Position numbers and translations under genes: made by a program. 64,000 nucleotides of DNA from Tillandsia leiboldiana (taxonomy: Eukaryota; Streptophyta; Magnoliopsida; Poales; Bromeliaceae): the NCBI GenBank assembly GCA_029204045.2, contig CM055061.1, positions 39,766,977 through 39,830,976 on the forward strand, written 5' to 3'. A model generated the notes under the pieces. That model did not search any database. It was not told where the DNA came from and saw only the letters and a list, made by a program, of their open reading frames with translations. Shown one piece after another: positions 58,820-64,000 of the stretch (positions within the stretch are counted from its first letter, which is position 1; the number at the start of each line of letters is the position of its first letter).

Positions 58820-60377
58820 ACTTCTTTTTGAAACTTTTGCTTAGGTTAGGTTTTGTTTTTGTGTTTTTGTTCATAGAATATTAATTGAGCATTAGTTTGA
58901 TTGACTTTAACTGCATCCTTTTATATATTTAGAAATCTATTATGCTTTAGATGTCATAATATTTCATTTGATGCAATGATCATTTATGTCAATTAACTCA
59001 TCTTTGTTTTGATCAAAGTCAATTTCTCTCTCGATGATCTCTTGGTATAGTTTTTATCTTATTTGACTGTTTAGTCGAGTATGAAATCGAGATCAATTTT
59101 TGGCTAAATACTTTATATCTTAAATAATTGATAGCCAATTGAGGGGGAGTCAAAGAAAAAGTATTATGCTCAAAAGATGTGGAAAGAGTTACATCCCAAT
59201 GAGGAGTGTGAAAACTACCACCACATGGAGGAAAGAGCTACCACCTTGGTCGTCCGAGTACTGTGTGCAGCTACCACATGTATACCAAGCAAGGTTTTTC
59301 AAGTTTGATTAAATAAAATGCATGTTGAAATACTTGACTCTGTCAAAATTTCAAGGTTGGTATAAGGTGGGATTTTTAATGAAAGATGCTCAAAGAGCCA
59401 CTCTCTTCAATAAATTGACTAGATACATTATCTAATTTATCTGGGATGTTAGACATCTATTGATCTTTGTATTTCATTTTCTTTACCAAATTGATGATTT
59501 GATAAAGGCATTACTCATAAGATCAAGTTAGATGTAATTGAAGTTGTTCAACTTTAAGGGATTTAATTTTTATAAATTTTCGTTTCATTTGTTGGATGTT
59601 ATTGATAGATTTGGTATAATCTAGTTCTTGTTGTATGAAACGATGATTTTCATTTAAAGTTGATACACAAAAGTGCTTACATACTTTTTCTAGATTTTAT
59701 TGAATTTTCTAAATTATTCTGAAGAAAAAGTTGGAGCCGATCCGGATCGGACATGAATGATCCGGATCCCGAACGCAGGTGTTTCCTGCGAGTAGCCGAT
59801 CCGGATCGAAATCTCGATCCGATCCGGATCACGGCTAGGGTTTTATTAGAACAAGAGGGTTTTTTATTTCTTTTATTCCAATCTTTTGTTCTTAAGACTC
59901 CAGAGTTTCTCTCTCTAGAATTCATCCTTCTTGGAGCCTTTCAAACTCGAGTTCTTCGATTCCAAGTAAGTTTTATTGATCAAAATCTCGGTTTTTCACT
60001 GTTTTTTCTTGTTTGCTCAAAACGTGAGTAGAAATCATGGAACTTTTTCATTTGTGAATGGTTTTTGGTCAAATCTCTTTTGAAATAAGAACTCTGGGTA
60101 GATTAGTTTTGATTATATGCTAGGTATTCTCAAGATAAACGGATTTTTGGTCTTCGATTTCAAAAATTTCGGTTTTAGGGCATATAATGGGAATTTTCCA
60201 AAATCATGCAATTGATCTATTTTTAAAATTCCTTTTGCAAAACTAATTTGATTCTGAGTCTCTCTACATGATTATGATTGTTTGGGTACAATTTTTCAAA
60301 TTTTTCAAAATTAACAAGTTTTCATGTGTTCTTGAGTTGTTGCTCACAGGATTTCTTTTCTCAAGAAACCAATAGCA
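58820..60377 (+). promoter_or_regulatory. Cop2 pol-env spacer: palindromes and predicted leader intron
   Basis: Four ATCCGGAT palindromes at about 59739-59833, then CTCTCTCT (59909), donor AAGTAAGT (GT at 59966) and acceptor TTGCTCACAG (AG at 60348-60349), a predicted 384-bp intron, and a 28-nt leader to the ATG at 60378. The layout equals that of Cop1 although base sequence has diverged. Confidence 0.62.
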
Positions 60378-60615
60378 ATGGTGATCACTTGGATCATTCT
60401 TCTTCTGGCTACTATGGTTCATACTCGAGCAACCAATAAACTAAAAAGAGCCAAGAAACTTCAACGAAAAGGTGAATTTGATCTAATTAGTGACTCGGAA
60501 ACTGAAGCAAATAATGATGAAGTAGACTGGGACGTGTTATTGGATGATGATGAATCAATGCCCGTTAAACCTGAACAAAAGCCTTCCAGTGGATCAAAAG
60601 GAAAGGCACCCATTG
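60378..60615 (+). pseudogene. Cop2 env-like gene, 5' part cut by LTR D
   Basis: Begins MVITWIILLLATMVHTRATN; a second Met (60414) would give MVHTRATNKLKRAKK, closer to Cop1. The first start adds a short hydrophobic stretch (about 12 residues). The acidic segment and SKGKAP motif match Cop1. D is inserted after about 79 codons. CATTG (60611-60615) is the expected TSD. Confidence 0.82.
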
Positions 60616-61169
60616 TGTGAGGACCTGGATTCCCCCCCCGTCGAGATTACTGGTTCATCTACAGCTCCTGGAGGCCAATGTGGCGTGTTGGTGGGATTTG
60701 TGCCCCGTTTGGACATTAGTGTTGGGCTCAGTGTGTTTATTGGATCACGTGGGTGATCGGTGGACTCCGTCGGAGCTCCAGAGGTGGTTTCGCGCGCCAT
60801 GGATATTAAAATTGGACCCAGTGCGAAGTTTGGATCAAGGAACATCTTCCCGGATGCCTTCGGCGATTTTTAGAGTTGGAATTTGGCAAAATGGACGTCA
60901 AATTCGGATTCAGCGCGCGAAAACGGTCAAAACGGACTACCCACTTGTTATTTTTGAGCTTCGGGTACTGTTCATGCCGGAACAGTGTTCCCGGCGGCGG
61001 CGGCAGCGGCGGAGCAGCCGCAGGCAGCGCGGCGGACGGAGGCGCGGGCCGCCCGGTCCACGCGGCAGGCGTGCACCGGGGGCGGGACGCGTGGCGGCTC
61101 GGGAGTGGGCCGGTCCGCGGGGCGGGGTCTACGGAGAGTGCGGGGCGCACGGTGGACCGGGGGGTTGGA

Positions 61170-61615
61170 CACGTGGCATTACTGGATTGGTCGGTGCTGT
61201 GGACTTGGTCTACGGAGCAGGCGGGCGTGGTGCATGGACCGGCGGGACACGAGGCGTCTTCTGGTTGGTGGGCTCATGCAGGCTGGGACCACGGAACGCG
61301 GGGTGCATCGGAACTGTGCGCGGCAGGGTGCGCCAGGCGGCGCGCCAGGGTTGGTCGGAGGGCTGAGTGCGGGCCAGGTGGCGCCCTGTGATTCGCAGGC
61401 GCCACCCACCCGCGTTGACCAGGCCGGCCACGCGGCGGAGCGTGAGCGGGGGGCGCGGCTGTCCGCTGTTGTGGGGGCGACGTGGAGGCCCGGGAGGATT
61501 TCGGGCGCGCACAGTGTTGGGCCGGGCCCAACACTGTAGCCGCCCGAAATGCCGAGCGCCCGGAAATTGGGGATAGGTTGGGTATTTTCGGATTTGTTTC
61601 TCCCAGCATATAAAA
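61170..61615 (+). promoter_or_regulatory. LTR D promoter region: CACGTG, palindrome, TATA
   Basis: CACGTGG at 61170-61176. The 27-bp palindrome at 61511-61537 has arms ACAGTGTTGGGCC and GGCCCAACACTGT, flanked by CGGGC and GCCCG. TATAAAA is at 61609-61615, about 70 bp after the palindrome. Confidence 0.65.
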
Positions 61616-63502
61616 GGCCGAGTTCTTTTGCAGAGAGCTTCTTCTCCGCGCGGAATTTCACTGTGCAACCTTCACAAGAAATCTTCCTCTCCCTGTGGCG
61701 ATTCAATCTGCAGAGTTCCAGATTTTTCAGCAGCACGCATCCCGAGGTTACCATTTTTACGGCGCGGCGCGACGCTCGTTCGTTTATGGTCTTCTTCGTC
61801 GCGTTTTGGTGCGAGGACTCCCCCGGCTTACTCCGAGCATCTTTTTCTATGATTCTTGCGCCGTTGGCTTCACGACAGGTAGGGCTATGTTTCCCATGTT
61901 TACTGGGTTTTCCCATTCTGAGCTTTTCATGGGTTTTTCGGATCATCTTGTGACCTCATTTTCTGGGCGGAGTTTTGGGACAGCGGTGCGGTATTTTGGC
62001 AATATCTTCGCGCACAGGCATCGGATTGGGGCGATTCAAGAGGCGATTTGCATCTTCACATCATGAGGAATATGCCCTAATTTTCTTGGAATTTTCTGAA
62101 TATTTCTCGAAGGTGAATAATATCTGTGAACAGTAGTTATTGCTACAGTTTTTGAGAGTAGTTTAATTCGGGGTGGTTCCCTTGTCGGAATTGTTTCTCA
62201 GTGTAGGAAGCTCGGAATTGGACGTGCAGGTACTCGTTTCGAAGGTATCGACGCGAGGATTACTGTGGTATTTTTATTGGATTTTTCTGGGCACTTGCAG
62301 CAGGTGAAATAAGCACGGCTTTGGGACTGATTTTCAGATTGTGTATGCTTGGTTAATTTTGGAATAAAAGTGTAATGTTGAGCCTCATTAATGTACTCAG
62401 GGGTGGTTTCAGCTGTTTGGAGCCAAGGCTTGCACGACTTGTACCGAGGGTGTTTTGTTGGCAGATTTTGGACCCTGGGCGTCTACCCCCTTCACCGACT
62501 TCAGGTTTGCCTTGGTTTAAGCGCTTCAGGTGGGTAAGCTTATTATCAGTAATTGTTTAAGGCAATGAATATGCTGTGGCAAATATAAGTGCACTTGTGG
62601 GGATGTCACCCCTCTATGACTGATGCATGCATGTTTAGGATACATGGTTGATGTTGGTAAGTAGGTAAGCTTGTTAATGATATTGGTATAAATGTTTGCA
62701 AGAATAGTATTTATGAGGTATACTGAGGACTTGCATGACTTGGACATCTATGTGATGATTAGTGTAAGCTTACCTAGGATAATGTTACCCTATGAGATTA
62801 TGTAACATGCCATGTTAGCACATAGCCTTTCATGTGGTTGGATTATGCTTTGGGACAGGATTTCTTAGCTATGTGCGGATTTGTACTCTGAGGAGTTATT
62901 ATGATCATTCTATTGATGAACCCTGAATTGTGGACAGGTCTAGTTTTGGGATTCCGGCATGTTGTTTATTCCTAAAAGAACTATTATTATGCTTTACCCC
63001 CTTTATTTCCTTGAGGACATTTGCATGCTTGTATGGTCATGTAGTTAGGCCATCTTTTACTGCTGCACTACTTATTGGAACTTGACTTAGGAGAAACCAT
63101 GCTTTTTCTTTCTCCTTCTTGCTAGTCAGGTGGTCAGTGTTGCTCGGGTTCGAGCAGGGGTCTGGGTAGTGTAGTCGGGACTTTGTGCCTGGGACAGGTT
63201 AGCTTAGTTGTGGGGCTTTGCGGCAACCGCGGATATTGGGCGGTTGACCGGATGTTTCTCTATGCACCTGATTGGGTATCGGTTTTACTTAGTGGATGGA
63301 GTTTCCCACTTATCGTTTAGTTGCATCCGACTGTGGTCGGGTCTTCCTTTAGTGGTTGAGTTTTCCCACTTTGATCAGAATGTGATCAAGTCCTGCTATA
63401 CAGAGATACTTGTGACTGGGATACTTGTGACTTGTGCTGTTGATGACAGAGATGCTTTACTCGTGTGGGTAGCTCCCCTCGAGTGCCGCTCCGGAGTAGG
63501 CT

Positions 63503-63586
63503 TCAGACCGTGTTGGGTTCCGGTCAGACCGTGTTGGGTTCCGGTCAGACCGTGTCGGGTGCCGGTCAGACCGTGTTGGGTTCCGA
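63503..63586 (+). repeat. 21-bp tandem repeat in LTR D
   Basis: Four copies starting TCAGACCGTGTTGGG at 63503, 63524, 63545 and 63566. It occupies the site of the 43-bp array in B and the 36-bp array in C. Confidence 0.93.
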
Positions 63587-64000
63587 TCATTTGGACAGTG
63601 GATATACTAAGTTCGAGAGATTGGTGACAGAGCAGGCAGTACCGGGTTTTATACCGGTTCATTCGATTGAGTTTATTTCGGTCAAATACTTTTATTGTTA
63701 CACTCGTGCCTGGGGGCCGAGTGCAGACTGGTAGTTGAGTTTAGATCAGTGCTTGTTTTGTTGAGAGCCGTCTGGTTGACGGTGGTCCCGTGTTGTTGCG
63801 AGTACTTTGACCGCTGTGTGAGAGGTTGAGCATCATGATTCTATCCGTTCTGAGAGAGAGCTTGGATTTTGACCATAGCCTTCATGATCCTCTACTCGAT
63901 AGCGAGTTAGTCCGTTTGGACACCCTACGTAATTCCTGCCCGTCAGCGGGAGGTGGTTGTAGGTGGGCGCAGGTTTGACTGGACCAGATGTGGCAGTCTG

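Larger units (their letters stand above)
52947..60615 (+). mobile_element. Cop2: SIRE/Maximus-like copia element, 5' two thirds
   Basis: 5' LTR 52947-54237, primer site 54240-54251, gag, pol, spacer and the beginning of the env-like gene, where LTR D is inserted; the rest is beyond the window. It is better preserved than Cop1 (gag and RT open) but lacks protease and the integrase zinc region by a deletion shared with Cop0. It must rely on proteins of a complete relative to move. Confidence 0.93.
60616..64000 (+). mobile_element. LTR D of the long-LTR family, truncated by window end
   Basis: Starts TGTGAGGACCTGG like A, B and C, and is collinear with A: the intact A/B insertion site GACGGTGGTCCC is at 63778-63789, and the window ends in sequence matching 22255. 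TATAAAA lies at 61609-61615. At least 3385 bp of LTR. Whether it is a solo LTR or the 5' LTR of a full element cannot be seen. Confidence 0.9.

Noticed and set aside
60617..61946. ORFs up to 255 codons in LTR D
   Set aside because: Same GC-rich U3 region; the frame starting at 60617 merely spans the env/LTR D junction.

Overview
The window is plant nuclear heterochromatin made almost entirely of nested LTR retrotransposons. I find no host protein-coding gene, no rRNA or tRNA gene and no prokaryotic feature. The plant assignment rests on the element families: Ty1/copia SIRE/Maximus-type elements with an env-like third gene, Ty3/gypsy chromoviruses of the Tekay/Del type, initiator-tRNA-Met primer sites, and 5-bp target-site duplications (TSDs). 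The species cannot be told from the sequence.

The order of insertion can be read because seven insertions have both TSD copies inside the window. The oldest layer is a degenerate LTR element, here called H, probably on the minus strand. Its pieces lie at 3678-5274, 15100-15237, 27358-28419, 29724-30955 and 52396-52946. Inserted into H are: gypsy element G0 (minus, 5275-15094, TSD TAAGG); a long solo LTR A (plus, 15238-27352, TSD TCTTA); a copia solo LTR (minus, 28420-29718, TSD CCGGG); copia element Cop1 (plus, 30956-52390, TSD GGGGA); and copia element Cop2 (plus, from 52947). A further copia copy, Cop0 (minus, 1-3600), sits beside a short gypsy-type LTR end. A second layer is inserted into those: solo LTRs B (18300-22023, TSD ACGGT) and C (22623-26969, TSD CCTTT) lie inside A and are the same family in opposite orientation; gypsy G1 (37298-47312, TSD TAGTT) splits the Cop1 RNase H region; and a long LTR D (from 60616) splits the Cop2 env-like gene and runs off the window end.

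The coding content is retrotransposon gag, pol and env-like genes, nearly all broken. The best preserved are the Cop2 gag ORF (674 aa) and the Cop2 RT/RNase H ORF (521 aa). Premature stops in Cop1 and G1 are mostly explained by C-to-T or G-to-A changes, as expected after long DNA methylation. Cop0 and Cop2 share one internal deletion that removes protease and the integrase zinc-binding region, so they descend from one deletion derivative that was mobilised.

The most interesting signals are regulatory or structural. (1) A 57-nt hairpin near the 3' end of G0 and G1 LTRs is kept in four LTRs with two compensatory base-pair changes. (2) CCGG-centred palindrome arrays occur in the copia U3 and again upstream of the env-like gene, which also has a predicted 383/384-bp leader intron. 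(3) The long-LTR family carries clusters of CACGTG boxes and a 27-bp palindrome upstream of its TATA box. (4) Tandem repeats with unrelated units occupy one equivalent site in all four long LTRs.
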